A stretch of DNA of 64,000 bases, taken from Ashinkailepas kermadecensis. Its lineage: Eukaryota > Arthropoda > Thecostraca > Neolepadidae. The DNA is taken from positions 60,426 through 124,425 of the forward strand of contig JAOTOM010002926.1 in the NCBI GenBank assembly GCA_034440615.1. Reading direction: 5' to 3'. The notes under the pieces were generated by a model. It was given only the letters and a program-made list of their open reading frames with translations, searched no databases and was not told the DNA's origin. The position numbers were made by a program, and so were the translations under genes. Position 1 is the stretch's first letter; each line of letters opens with the position of its first letter. Positions 23,816 to 36,416 of the stretch are shown piece after piece.

Positions 23816-25344
23816 AACTGACAGACTGTTTGAAAGACCAGCATATATCCCAAAAAACAATAAATAAGCACGCCGATCCTGATCGGAGTTTCTGACCGGG
23901 CGTTGGTCGTTGTATTTCCCACCTCTGGTGGAGGGGCTTGACAATTATGTGTTGACTCAATGTATGGTGGCATGAGTACTGTCAATTTGATTGGTGGGGT
24001 CAGCCTCATAGGGTTCCATGTTAAGAGCAAAATGTTGGTGGGGCCAAGGCAAAGATGGTGGGAGCCAGTCCCCGCCAAACGTATGGGAAACTTCGCCCCT
24101 GCTATGAGTCCATTTTGGACTTATAAGTCTATAATATATATCTATAATATACTATATAAGTGTTATAAGACCATTTTGGACACAACGGCTCCCTTGCCCA
24201 TCATTCTGCATGACTTCAGTCATGTGATATCTTGCGATCTTGGACTCTTGAAAACAACAAAAAGTGGTCAACTTAGCGATCATCCAAATTTAGCCTTTTA
24301 TTTTGCAATTATCTATTACAGCAACCGCACTTGCATAATGTGACCCGCCAGATTTCGACATATAATGACATATAATCGGCTCGGAATACCAGAATTGTCG
24401 TGCACCGGTATCACCCTTACACACCTGTTTCAGCGTCATGGCCGGTGGAGGATCTCCTGGTGGGCAGGTCACCAGAGCTGCCTCTGTTACCGGCAACACG
24501 TGCTGGCTCCGATCGGCCGCCGCCTGTCACATTACCCTCTGTGGTCGATATTTATCGTCGTGCGTGTTTCGGTGGAAATGTCAACCCCCGACGGCGCTGT
24601 TTAAACGCTGGCCGACCTATTTGACGTCTCTGGGCAGTGGTGCACATACAAGCTGCCAGATTGAGGAGACTGCACTCCAACACATCCGCCTACCCCGAGA
24701 GCTGACCATCTCTGCCAACGCTTCATAACACACCGGTACTGGATATTACTTACATGGGCGCTATGCGAACACAGCTTCACAAATACTCCAGCACCGCACT
24801 GCGGGCACACGAAGCGACACTTGGCACAGTCCCAGCACGGCTCATCGTGGCCTCGCCACAGCTCGCAGCCCCGCAGCCCCACACCAGTCGGCTTGGATTC
24901 GCCAGTGTGGATCCTGCGCAGCAATGGATCGCAGGATGGAGGTTCCAGCGATATAACGGCAATCACGACATTTACTCTTGGTGTTCAGTAATATTGTTCA
25001 CGCACGCGACAGCCACCATTTGTACGCCAATCGTAGTGACGTGGCACAATTGGCAACATTCCCGGCCTATATTGCGCACCCTGTGTTCTGGAATGCACGC
25101 GTCCACCGACATCGTAATCACCGGCAGGATTGAGTTATCACTGAATTACACACGAACCGCAGCGTGACATGTCCACGTGGCTTATTGATATCTTCCGAGC
25201 AAATGCTCTCAACTCCCAATATTGAACCAGCATGTTCCGTCCGAGTCGGAATTTCTCCAGAGATCCCCGTATAGTAATGGGACGGTGTGGATGATACTGT
25301 TCTTCATAGATAGAGCAAGTCACGTACTTCGCAACGCGCGCTCG
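23816..25344. other. Intergenic, with a Cys-rich minus-strand frame
   Basis: The only frame of note is 24601-24966 on the minus strand, 121 codons. It has cysteines at residues 44, 47, 50, 54, 57 and 66 and histidines at 68 and 71, reminiscent of a zinc-binding knuckle. No family could be assigned and the rest of the frame is unremarkable. It may be a transposon-derived fragment or chance. Confidence 0.25.
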
Positions 25345-25500
25345 CGTGTGTGTATGTGTGTGTGTGTGTCTGTATGTGTGCGTGTGTGTATGTGTGTGTG
25401 TGCGCGTGTGTGTGTGTGTGTGCGTGTGCGTGTATGTATGTGTGCGTGTGTCGGAATTGAGTATTCCTCCTGATCGGCTGAAGGGAGATGGGACATTTTC

Positions 25501-25534
<34 letters not shown>

Positions 25535-25716
25535 GCGCGTGTGTCGGAATTGAGTATTCCTCCTGATCGGCTGAAGGGAGATGGGACATTTTCGTGTATG
25601 TGTGTATGTATGTATGTGTGCGTGTGTCGGAATTGAGTATTCCTCCTGATCGGCTGAAGGGAGATGGGACATTTTCGTGTGTGTGTGTGCGTGTGTGTAT
25701 GTGTGTGTGTGCGCGC

Positions 25717-25750
<34 letters not shown>

Positions 25751-25809
25751 GTGCGTGTGTCGGAATTGAGTATTCCTCCTGATCGGCTGAAGGGAGATGG
25801 GACATTTTC
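25345..25809. repeat. Composite (GT)n / 50-bp tandem repeat
   Basis: Four near-identical 50-bp units begin at 25451, 25544, 25627 and 25760 (start TCGGAATTGAGTATTCCTCC, end GGGACATTTTC). They are separated by GT-rich spacers of 43, 33 and 83 bp, and a GT-rich block lies upstream (25345-25450). Open frames on both strands come from the dinucleotide. Confidence 0.95.
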
Positions 25810-26044
25810 ATCGCAATCAAAATCCGTGACTGGTGGTTTCAGCCCCTCCGCCATTCTCTCGGTTTGCTCGCACGTCACATACGAATCGCGAGTCACTACG
25901 CTGAAAATCGACGAATATTGCTACCGCTATGTCTTGTGTTAAACCTTAAATTTCGATACGACCAAGAGCATAGCTAGAGGAAGATGTAGAGAAGTATCCT
26001 TCTTTCGTTTCTCGTTGGGCGTTGATTTCTTGGTAATCACCTCG
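25810..26044. other. Intergenic sequence
   Basis: No feature recognised. Confidence 0.45.
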
Positions 26045-26112
26045 CATGCAAGGCGCTAGCTGTCGTAGCTGGCCGGTGAAGTTGAATCTTTGCGGCTCGG
26101 CATGCAAGCAGT
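26045..26112 (+). repeat. Dispersed short repeat R4, copy 1
   Basis: CATGCAAGGCGCTAGCTGTC onward is matched at 28945-29015 (CATACAAGGCGCTGGCTGTC), both followed by GAATCTTTGCGGCT. About 68 bp. Confidence 0.6.
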
Positions 26113-26918
26113 AGCGCAACCAAATAAGGCTAAGGGGGCCACAACCCCAGTGGGACCTATTTTGTGCCAGTGGGACCTATTTCGTCGTGCGAAGCGCTCC
26201 AAAATTTAGCTTTGTTTGCTCTCTGGGGATTGGTAACAACTGGGGTGCCCTGAGAGGTGGTGGACTCCCAAGAATTGCGTGGGTATTCGTAAAAATTATG
26301 TCGGGCACTGACAGATTCCGGTCGAGGGCCCAAGTAAAGACAACGTGACCCCAAAAAGTCGCGCCGGAGTCAGAAAATCGTTCCGGGGGTCCAACAAAAT
26401 CGTGCTTGGGCCCCAAAATTTGCGTCGGGCTCCAAACGTTCGCATCGATGGTGCAAAATGAATTCAGCTGGGCCTCAAATATTCGTCCTGGGGCCCCCAC
26501 AAATTCCCATCGGGGACCCAAAAATTCAGGGCAGGGCCCTGCATAGAGACAGCGGGGCCCGGAGAACTCGGGCTGGAGCCGACAATCGCACTGGTGCCGT
26601 CAAAATCGCGCTTAGGCTCAAACATTCGTGTTTGGCTCCAGAAAATTGTCATCGAGGGACCAAAATACACAGCAGGGATACGAAAATTCGCCCAGAGCCT
26701 AAAAATAACGCCGGGGCCCCCAAGGAACGGGCTGGAGTCACAAAATTCCCGTCGTGGCCCCAGCTATGTACAGCGGAACCCTGAGAACTCGTGTCGGGGC
26801 CCAACAAATCGCGCCGAGCTCCCAAAAATCGCGCTGGGTGCTTAACAAAATCATGTCGGGTCCCAAAATTCGCGTCCAGGGTCCAAAATATACACAGCGG
26901 CCCCTTTCGACCTGAACT
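26113..26918 (+). repeat. Family B copy B5 (diverged)
   Basis: Contains CTGAGAGGTGGTGGACTCCC, the same position in the unit as CTGAGAGG in the other copies. Phased GGGGCCCC/AAAATCGCGC-like units follow up to about 26900. The stretch 26160-26235 is not matched elsewhere in the window. Confidence 0.6.
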
Positions 26919-26941
26919 AGGTCAATGATCTTACATGACCT
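26919..26941 (+). promoter_or_regulatory. Diverged IR1-like AGGTCA palindrome
   Basis: AGGTCAATGATCT (26919-26931) is one base off the ideal inverted repeat AGGTCA-N-TGACCT, and a further TGACCT half-site sits at 26936-26941. A better copy in a similar context is at 36417-36439. Nearby sequence is shared between the two sites, so this probably belongs to a dispersed repeat. Function is unproven. Confidence 0.25.
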
Positions 26942-28036
26942 GAGGTTGAAAGTTTCACATCCTATACAAAAAGATGAAGGAAAAGGTGCTGAAAATGTTG
27001 TGCCACGGCGCGCCGCCATTCTTTCTCTATCGCAGAAAAGCCTTAGGGGGAAAAGACTCCCATGACGCGGTGGGTTAACCATGAACAGTATTCGTTATTT
27101 TGCTAGCTTCTACGGGCATACGGGGTTTTAGGGCTGATACAACACACACACCCCGTCGATTTCATGCCGGGTATGCTAGAGATCCGCCAACTAGCATGCA
27201 GTTTGTGACCAGATCTGGCAATCGACACTAAATTTGACCCCATATAATTATTGGCGACCACTGTGGTGAAGTCAAATCTAAAGTACTTGGGAAATGTAGC
27301 GAAGTTCACAAATTTTGCCCAATTTACTGCTGGGTTCCGCACCAAATGCCTACCAATGTGCTCCTTAGAATCATACCAGTGAGGTATCGGTCGTGGCGCA
27401 TTTTGCCTCATCAGGAGGGTACCAGGCCAGATCAAAGTTGTGACACCATTTTAGAAATTGTGCTCAGTTTTGAGTTTCTACTTCTCTTGAGTAAAAATGG
27501 ACGCTGAATTCGAATTCAGCACTAAAAATTATCATAGACTGGTTCTAAGCCGGACATTTTCATACCCGATCACCTGAGATCAACATCCTCGAGTACCCTA
27601 AGAAAGGTCGACAAGAATGTCAATGTCATCGTGTTAAGAGAAACCCCAAGGGGTCCAAAAGACTAAGCATTGTTCCCGCAGTGCTTCAAAGTGCAAGAAA
27701 CCTCGAAAAGCAGAGGGTTTTCCTAGAAGTGACCGTAAGTTACTTTATGTATTACGTAATAGCTCCGTGACCAGAAATTTCCTCGCAAAAAATCGCAAAA
27801 AGGAGGATAGGATAACACGAGCTATCAGCAAACTCTCCACCGCTCTCTGGTATCAGTTTAAAAAAGAAAGATTTATGCTGTAAAAACCTAAGGGGTCTGT
27901 CAGCACCTGGTGAATATCCGCCCTCTTTGCCATTGAGTGTTAAGCTGTACAACAATCAAACAATTAGCCCTACCCGGTGAATGCAAGATAACCACGGACA
28001 TGCATAGCACACTGTAAGCATATGGAACAGTGCTTG
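26942..28036. other. Intergenic, with palindrome GCTGAATTCGAATTCAGC
   Basis: A perfect 18-bp palindrome at 27503-27520 also occurs at 36485-36502. No gene recognised. Confidence 0.5.
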
Positions 28037-28117
28037 CCGCCCCGGTAGCTCGGTTGGTTAGAGTGCCGGCCTGCACTCGTCTCCCCCGTCCTGGCAAGAC
28101 AGGGTTCGAGTCGCTTC
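28037..28117 (+). repeat. tRNA-like SINE head or tRNA pseudogene
   Basis: An A-box-like TAGCTCGGTTGG (28046-28057) and a B-box GGTTCGAGTCG (28103-28113) stand about 45 bp apart, after GCCCCGG. The acceptor and anticodon stems do not close cleanly and no CCA-proximal pairing is visible. It is therefore better explained as the RNA polymerase III head of a SINE than as a functional tRNA. The body would run on toward about 28300, but its end is not defined. Confidence 0.5.
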
Positions 28118-29110
28118 GCGCGCTCGAATTTAGTCGTGTTTGCAATCATTACCATGAATGCTTGCGGTAGCCATTGTCTTGTTGCTGATAATCCCAAAAG
28201 CATACCACTACAGTGAAGTATGCAAGTGACACATATGCATGATAGGTAACGGTGGGGAATATGAATAAAAACGTGACTACCTTTGATCGCTCTGTCGTAT
28301 TTCAGTTTCAATGGTCCGCGCCTACTCAGATATAGATCTTTGGCTGTCCGTGGGATTTATGATAGAAGGTAAAGCGTGTGGTTCACTATCAGGCTACGCA
28401 CCGACACAGCCCAGATTTGAATTTGTCCTCATGGTAAATGTGACGTATGGCTCTTCGGTGGGGGGGGGTCATGGTATCGGTGAACGAAATGTAGATCCTT
28501 CTGCATCAACCCATGGTTGCGTCCTTGGTAGTAATTGCTTACCAATATGGAATGTATGGTGGCTTCCACTTATTTGCTCCATCCATCGCTAGCATACCAC
28601 ATAATCCACAGCAATAATTGTCTCTTTAAGCATGGAACCAATGAGCATTAACTGGATAAATGGCCTCTTCAGGTATTTGTTCCATACCAAAATTTCCTAG
28701 TTCATATCCTCATGTTCTCATCCCCACAGGAATGGGCCGGTAGAGCCGCCAATGGAAACCTAAAAACAGGGGCCGGTAACAGGAGAGATAAAAATATCGC
28801 ATTGAAAGAAATAAAAAATATACTTGTAAAGGGGGCCATGCGAGAAAAATATCGGTCAAAATTCGGGAACATATTATATTATTTGGTGTAGGTTGAGCCC
28901 CTAAAATGTATTAAACGCCCCCGTCACATTATGCTAGTTGAACCCCCGCATACAAGGCGCTGGCTGTCGTAACTGGCTGGCGACGTGGAATCTTTGCGGC
29001 TTGGAATGCAAAGGTAACCTAGGTGCTCATCAATAAAGCTCAGAAAATATGGGCCGTTCCTAGGCTGCTGCTGTTCTGCAACTGTGTGGTGATCGCGAGG
29101 GTGTTTATCG
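28118..29110. other. Intergenic sequence, includes R4 copy 2
   Basis: R4 copy 2 lies at 28945-29015. A G-run lies at 28461-28468. Nothing else recognised. Confidence 0.45.
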
Positions 29111-29281
29111 CTATATCTGCATAGGACACTTTTGGATGGGCTTCCCCGTGCACATCCCGGGCTTGGCGAAGAGGTACCTGGTACACTTGATGGCTAAGAT
29201 TCCCCTCTTAGCGCACGCTGGGCAAGGGTAATCGAAGGACGGGTGCTGTACCTTACGATGACCACAGTCCGCGCATCTCAA
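29111..29281 (-). pseudogene. Cys-rich zinc-ribbon-like fragment
   Basis: A 56-codon minus-strand frame, bounded by a stop upstream (29284-29282) and a TAG at 29113-29111. It contains C-A-D-C-G-H, then C-P-A-C-A-K, and further cysteines to the end (eight in all). Paired CxxC motifs spaced this way suggest a zinc-binding fold. It has no start codon, so if coding it would be an internal exon or a piece of a decayed transposon protein. No family is recognised. Confidence 0.25.
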
Positions 29282-29572
29282 TTACCTCGAGTTGCATCCG
29301 TCGTCCACTTGTTCTAATTAACTACATCTTCCGCATGTTGGGTGACCTGGACAATAGCCAGTTTCACAACGGCTAATCAGCACCAGGATGCAATGTAGAT
29401 GAAGTCGTCAGTCGTATGAGAGCAAGATTATCAGGGTGTTTACAACTAGTCTACAAAGTTGAAGGCTTGCTATGTTTTTAGCTATGAAGTTTCAAGTCAA
29501 ATTTAAAAAAATCACATATTTAGCATTGGCCTGGCAAAATACATCACATTGTGCATACAAATGTGCAAATAA

Positions 29573-29814
<242 letters not shown>

Positions 29815-30428
29815 GGCAGCCTAGGGATTTTCTCTCCGCATCTTTCCCTCCTTTCTACTTGATCCTGATTACATTCAGAACCGATAGATGGAAATTTAGC
29901 GCAAGAACAAATTTGCCAGCACTACACTACCGTGTCGTATGCTGTGCCGCAAAACTGTACTGCCCACCGACACTTGCTGGGAGGTTTTTTTTCGGGGGGG
30001 GAGGGGTTGGGTAGTGGTCCGCAGTGCAACGGTGGGATGGGGCGCAGTATGAAGAAACTCCGGCATTCCTGGACACTGACAGCTGATTATTCGGTTCGGA
30101 TGGTCGCTGTCATCAGCAGCCCCTGACATCGGAGAGCAGGCGCTACCACCAGCGCCGCCCCTCCCCAGCGTCCCGTCGGACAGTGTCTGGTGCGTGAGAC
30201 GCGCCAGGACGCCGCTCCCAGGTGAGGCGACGGGCACCGACCGGCGGTCGCGGCCGACGGTGTGTGTGCATTGATTGCGTGAACGTCGACGCCGGATGGT
30301 GATTGTTGGACGTAGCCGGCAATAGCCGACCATGAATTGGGTGGCGGGTGACGCGGCGTGGACGGCGTGTGTCGTTACCGGTTCGTGCCAACACCAGGCC
30401 GCAGCGGCGCGATTGAGCTGGAACACCT
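29815..30428. other. GC-rich flank of the 30-bp array
   Basis: Contains a G-run at 29994-30000 and moderately GC-rich DNA. Open frames lack recognisable motifs. Confidence 0.45.
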
Positions 30429-31052
30429 GACACCGTGTGCTGTCCGGACGATCGGCTGCACCGTGTGCTGTCCGGACGATCGGCTACATCGTGTGTTTTC
30501 CGGACGATCGGCTGCACCGCGTGTTTTCCGGACGATCGGCTGCACCGTGTGCTGTCCGGACGATCGGCTGCATCGTGTGTTTTCCGGACGATCGGCTGCA
30601 CCGTGTGCTTTCCGGACGATCGGCTGCATCGTGTGCTTTCCGGACGATCGGCTGCATCGTGTGTTTTCCGGACGATCGGCTGCACCGTGTGTTTTCCGGA
30701 CGATCGGCTGCACCGTGTGCTGTCCGGACGATCGGCTGCACCGTGTGTTTTCCGGACGATCGGCTGCACCGTGTGCTGTCCGGACGATCGGCTGCACCGT
30801 GTGCTGTCCGGACGATCGGCTGCACCGTGTGCTGTCCGGACGATCGGCTGCACCGTGTGTTTTCCGGACGATCGGCTACATCGTGTGTTTTCCGGACGAT
30901 CGACTGCACCGTGTGTTTTCCAGACAATCGGCTGCATCGTGTGTTTTCCGGACGATCGGCTGCATCGTGTGTTTTCCGGACGATCGGCTGCACCCTGTGT
31001 TTTCCGGACGATCGGCTGCATCGTGTGTTTTCCGGACGATCGGCTGCATCGT
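30429..31052 (+). repeat. 30-bp minisatellite, about 21 copies
   Basis: Unit TCCGGACGATCGGCTGCACC plus a GTGTGTTT or GTGTGCTG decamer, 30 bp. Variants alternate GCACC/GCATC and TTTT/CTGT. Because 30 is a multiple of three and the unit lacks stops, three plus frames and two minus frames stay open (to 309 codons), giving decapeptide repeats such as RTIGCIVCFPDD. No flanking coding evidence. Confidence 0.95.
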
Positions 31053-31744
31053 TGTGAGTGGGCTAGCGACAAGTCTGCCTTTGATCATGTTCCGAATTGT
31101 CTGCCGAAGCCAGCATTGTTCACAGGTTATCAATCCTTACTTTTGCAAAACAGTTGTCATGTTCAGACGAGGTCAGAATTGAGTCCAGTGCATGGTATAA
31201 ATCGGAGGCGCATCCTACAGTTATCGTGTCCATTTCAAGCTTTGGTCTCACATGTGAAATGGGAGTTGGTCCGAAATGTCTTTGCGAACAGTAAGTATGG
31301 AATGTGATCGAATTCACACATTACTGTCCTTGGAACAATCTACCGTCTCAAGATAAGATATTCTCCTCTTCGGTGTCGTTAGGAGAGTCTATCTGTCCCT
31401 GTAGGGGAGGTGCCATCGCCCTGGAGAAAAAAGCGCCTGCTCGGAGAACTCCATAGAAATAACATGGGGATTGTATGTAGAAGCGTTTTGTAATTAGCCA
31501 AACATTAGCAGTATATATCGCTAAGGAAAATATATACCGCGACTCCATACAAATTTCAATAGATTCCAATGGTATGCGAAACATGTGGTCTTATGGGTCT
31601 ACTGTTAAGAGATTTTAACCCGAGAACTTGCGAACTTGAAAACTGGTGAATGAAAGCACTGCGGTACGTTGATGGCGGGTGAACATTCTGAGTTTTAGTC
31701 TGGGATTAAAGGCTGAGAATTGCGCCAAGAGATAAAAGTGACCC
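31053..31744. other. Intergenic sequence
   Basis: No feature recognised beyond short chance frames. Confidence 0.45.
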
Positions 31745-32112
31745 AGAATACACATACGTAGCGTATGATGCAATTTTGAACAGTATTTAGCATCGCTGAG
31801 TACCCCAATATACTAGTTCGTACTATCTGACAAGCTGCTATGCTCTATCCTTAATCTGGTTGCATCTAAGTTTGCTAACAGAGTACGTAATTCAGCATTG
31901 GCCCCGATGGGCGCCGATGGGACAATAGAGAGCACCTTTCATATTGAATAACCTTGCAGAATATCAATAGCTGTAATTAAGGGCGTTTTTACCGAATCTG
32001 TGCAGCTGAAGCCATTCTGTCGGCGGTGAGGGGAGGGGGTGGCGGATTCCGCGCTCTGATCCCCTCCAATAGTTTAGCATTAACCTGATAGGCTTTGCAT
32101 GAAAATAATGGA
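31745..32112 (-). repeat. Dispersed repeat R3, copy 1
   Basis: On the minus strand it matches 60535-60895. Shared pieces include GGTGCTCTCT followed by TTGTCCCATCGGCGCC, TTAGATGCAACCA, GATAGTAC and TTCAAAATTGCATC. The two copies are in opposite orientation. No transposase or RT motif. Class unknown. Confidence 0.75.
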
Positions 32113-35100
32113 CTTAAAAGTAGCCCCCCCCCCACACAAAAACAACAACAACAACAACAAACTTTGAGACAGTTTCCATGCCACTGCACTCGGAAAAAAA
32201 TGGATAACTTAAGCCACCAAATATTCATTGACTGTCACAAGGGCAAATTTGATAAGTAGTTTTCCAAATATACGCGGTCAGCAAAACCAAACCAAGGAAA
32301 TAATCCTAATTGTGTTGAACCTAGCTCACCCAACTCACGCACAGCGGTGTATCCCGAGATGCTAAGCACAGTCCCAGTACCCACTAATATTGCATGGACA
32401 CTGGGAAAAGGGAGTTAATCTCCCGCTCAAAAAGCTCTAGAAACAGAAACCAACTGGGGGCATCTCAGGTATTGCAAATTTGTCGGTTATTGTCTCACTC
32501 ATGTGCGTGTATAAATCAATCAGATCAGAAGGCATAGAATGGATCGTTTTTGATGACTTATTATTTAATATATTTACCCATTTGAGCTAAAATCGAAGAT
32601 TCTGGCTAGAGTAAGCACTTTTTATGAGGGAAAGCTGACTTGAAGGAACGTTTCTCGGTCCGCTCTACCCACTAAAAAACAAAAAATTGAAAACTCGACA
32701 TTTTTTTATTTATAAAGTTCATTTTTGGGTAGGCAAAATGTCGTGGCGTCGTCGATTTCGTCTTCCTTTTCTGATTCCTATTTTTTTAAATTCTTCCCCA
32801 AAATGAAGTCCCCAGAGGACAAAATATGATTATAGTTGTGATCTCATAGACCCCCTAGTGACGTCACTTTCTGGAGGGAGAACGTTGTTGGGGTGGTTTG
32901 GGGCTTTACTCTTCAAGCGCTTTCCGATGACCCCACTTTCGTTTTCGTGCAACGCTTACTTTGGAAATTAGAAGGGGTATAAAATTACCCCCTCCCCTAG
33001 ACGGGGTGTGAGGATCGGACCGGAAAGACGGTGCGGGTTAAGTTGTGCGCGCAATTAACGATTCTTCGGAGCATTGTTGACGGTAACGCTCGCATGTGCT
33101 TTATGTTCCAAACAAGATATCTCGACCAATGCAATGCATAGCTGCCATTGTTTGGTATTTCGAGTCAGAAAATCCCATTCACCCAGAGCGGTTAAGTTAA
33201 GCTGCAGCTGTGAATGGAGAACACATGTCTATATAGCCCATTTATATTCTTCCGAACTGACATTCTTCCATTCAGTTATATCGCTGGCCATGATGATTAA
33301 AATTAATGAAGTGTCGCAAAGCATAAGGTACGTAACTAAGTAAGGTCCGTCTAAAGTTGGAGTGGGGCCATCTTCCTCGACTGTGGCGGACACTCCACGT
33401 AGAAAATCAATGTTTGGGACTCGTTCGCCACACACCGCACGGCGATGCCGCCGTTGAAATTAGCGAGGAGGTGCCGTAGTTGGCGTTCAACCAAAAACTC
33501 AGATTATCGTATGCATAAGAAGAGGCATTCTGAGAAATGCGAAATATAGAACATGACCTTTCTGTTAGTGGGGGCCTTTTCGTACCGTAATAGGCCTTAC
33601 GATACAACACTCATATTTCGAGTACTCGGTATCCGCCGCGGTCAAGTAATGCGCCTTATGTATCATTGGTGGAAACACCTGCGGGGGAAGGTTGGCGGGG
33701 TCAGGAAACCCCCAGCTCCAGATATCTGGACAGATTGGATGTGTACGGGTAAGTCCACTCCTGGATCCAACAACTGTTTTGTGATTAGTTATTCTTCCTA
33801 TTGCTCAGGCAGATATTTTGAAGAATAGTGGTTTCATACAATAGACAAACGCATTTTTCATATTTATCGTTGCTGCGTTTTGAGCCGCACAATTGTGTTC
33901 ATGGTTTCTTTCCGAACGCTTCGGTTCTTTCTAGTGTCACTGCAAGTGTGTATAAGTGCCAATGAACTTCAGCATTCTGTCTACCAGCAATATACCACCA
34001 ATGACAGCCAGTGTTTTGCAGAATAACGGGCCCTGATTATTTTTAGCAAAATTGTCAGCGACCATCGAACAAGGTAATTCGATGGGTGGCGATTATGAGA
34101 CATCAAGATACACTTGAACAGAACAGCAGAAGCATTGCTCAGTGTTCACCATATATTTTGTGAGCGGAAATGTTGCTTTGTGCTAGAACCAAGGGGAAGC
34201 TTCGCATGGGTCTGCTTTTATTGATTTGTTCGTTGTTCTTGCTGAAGTTATTGCCTGTATCTGTGACCTTGGCTGGTTAGCTTGAGCCCCTGTTTCTATG
34301 TCACTCTTAAGACCAAGCAAGCATGAAGGATTCCACCAACAGATTCTTGACATTTGGTTCGGAAGCGGCAAGTTGACTTAGTTCCTTCATCTTGTGTGCA
34401 AGACACATTTATGTTTCACTTGATTTTGAATGACTTATTTGTAGCAAATGCAAGGATAGTCACCATCACTGGACTATTGGCGACCTAATGTCATAAAGAC
34501 AGGGAGGTCTGCTTTGCAGCCAAAGCTTCCAGCCAAAGCTATACGAGATGGCTGAGCTGATCTTCATGAAGCACTCAATCGATTCAGAGGATACGGTACC
34601 ATAGATGCCTTTTAATATCTAAGCCTGGAACGATGCTTTTCAATCTGAATGCAGACTCAATTACAGCCAAAACTTGCCGCTACAACCATGCTCCGAGAAT
34701 GCTGGGCCGAATTTCATAATACTTTCAACAATCGATTCAGCGTACGCGATTTCATCGGCGCTTTTGAACATCTAAGCCTGGAACGATGTCTACCAATCCC
34801 TGATCGACGAATTCCAAGATTTGCCTGTTTGCAGCGAAAGCCATGCTCCGGGATGGCTGGGCCGATTTACATGAATACGTCACCGATGAAGTTGCATACG
34901 CTGAACTGACTAATAAAGCTTTACATAAAGAGATCTCAATAAAGGCTTATATCTCCGTTTCGATTATTTTATACGACAAACAGAAGCAAAACCATTATGT
35001 GTGGTAAAATGCACTACACTTGTGAGCATTATGATTTTGTAGAGTGAATATGGGATAAATTGAAGAAGTATCCATACCTAAATGTTTCTCCGACTTGATA

Positions 35101-35814
35101 AACAAGAAATCCAATACCCCCCCCCCCCCATCGCAAATGTGTATTTTTGTAAATATTTTGTTAGTACTTACAAGGGCGGATCCAGACGGATGCATGGGGA
35201 GGAAAAATCGGCTTGAAAAGGGAGACAAAATCAGAAAAGTTGCAAATTTAAGCTCCTCGGGTTTCGATTGCTTTTGTACTGTGGAGTGCCATAACGTCTG
35301 TAATAAAAGTTGCTTCGGTTTATGCTCAAATTCAGTAATGCCAATTTTTGTCCCACCTTAGACCTAGTGGAAGGGCATTATTGGATTGCCCTCCCCACCC
35401 CACCCCATGGATTCACCTATGGCTGTGACAGCAATGATTCACTAAGCTGTGGTGCCGTGATGCACAACAGAAGCTCAATTGGCCACAAGAATAACAGAAT
35501 ACTGAGAAAACCTTTTTCAGTTGTATTGTTTGACGACAGTTTTTGTGTTGACGTGACCTACATATGGTAGTGGATAGTGGACAGCGTTCCGTTGTACCGT
35601 GAAGTTGTGATACCTGACATCTTCACAGTGACACGGAACTCGGACACGATTACATATATATCACCGTGTCCCACTCAGCAAATGCGAGAACAGATCTTTT
35701 CTCGATCTTTGGACATGCCCACAAAACATTTACATAAGCCCAACTACGCCGCCTTGAATTTTGCAACGAAAGGTTAATTTCGATAAACTCTGTTAATTTC
35801 GAATGCGCCTTGTC
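32113..35814. other. Intergenic, mostly unassigned
   Basis: A (CAA)n tract at 32136-32160 after a C-run, and a CT-rich GC patch at 32980-33010. Frames at 33074-33343, 33553-33828 and 34649-34909 show no domain. No RNA gene recognised. Confidence 0.45.
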
Positions 35815-35975
35815 ACCAGAGATGGGCCCGTCTCACAATCGAAAGATTGCGGGTTCGAGTCTTACCTGTCATTACTCTTCGCCCGCGACCAATCGGCGTG
35901 AGAGATTGGCGACGCTACATGACTCAACGGTCGACGTGTCGTAAAACCAATAACCACCACCACCGCCTTGTCACC
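35815..35975 (+). repeat. tRNA-derived SINE-like fragment
   Basis: A B-box GGTTCGAGTCT at 35852-35862 follows a stem-loop CAATC-GAAA-GATTG, as in the 3' half of a tRNA. A non-tRNA body continues to an (ACC)n-like tract at about 35953-35965. The A-box half is missing or mutated, so it is not a functional tRNA. Confidence 0.45.
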
Positions 35976-36416
35976 AGCGAATCCGGAGGGCATTCCCACC
36001 CCCATGGTCTGATTTTAGGAAGTCAGAGTTTCTGGCGTTTTGGGAATAGGAACAATGGCGCCACATCCTTCCCTGGGCCTTCATTGTATCTGCTGGCAAT
36101 GGCTAACAGGCTATTACTTGCCATGAAATGATCAAACATGGGAATTTCAGACTGCAAATATGCATGCTGCGTTTTGCATTGTCAGCCTTCCGATAAAATA
36201 TAAAATCAGCCTCCGAATTATGTGTGAAGTGTAGATACCCAAGCATCTACACTTCAAATATTACCATAGATACCTAAGCATTACTTCATAAGTAGTCTTC
36301 CTACACCACTAACAACAATTTGGCTTATACCTACTGCCTCAACTGCCACAATCCATTGAATATAGTTCATATATACAGGCGAATTTCATGTCCGTGTAAT
36401 GTCAAGACGTGCACCT
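35976..36416. other. Intergenic sequence
   Basis: Nothing recognised. Confidence 0.45.

Noticed and set aside
23447..23821. IYIYIY frames in AT and TA tracts (also 29472-30014)
   Set aside because: Dinucleotide artefacts.
25138..25896. 252-codon minus-strand frame rich in HTHT
   Set aside because: Product of (GT)n and the 50-bp units; no unique domain.
28037..28117. Functional tRNA gene
   Set aside because: A- and B-box words are present, but the acceptor and anticodon stems do not pair properly.
30143..31307. Open frames of 140-309 codons in five frames
   Set aside because: Products of the 30-bp unit. No single frame shows a start context, domain or non-repeat coding extension.
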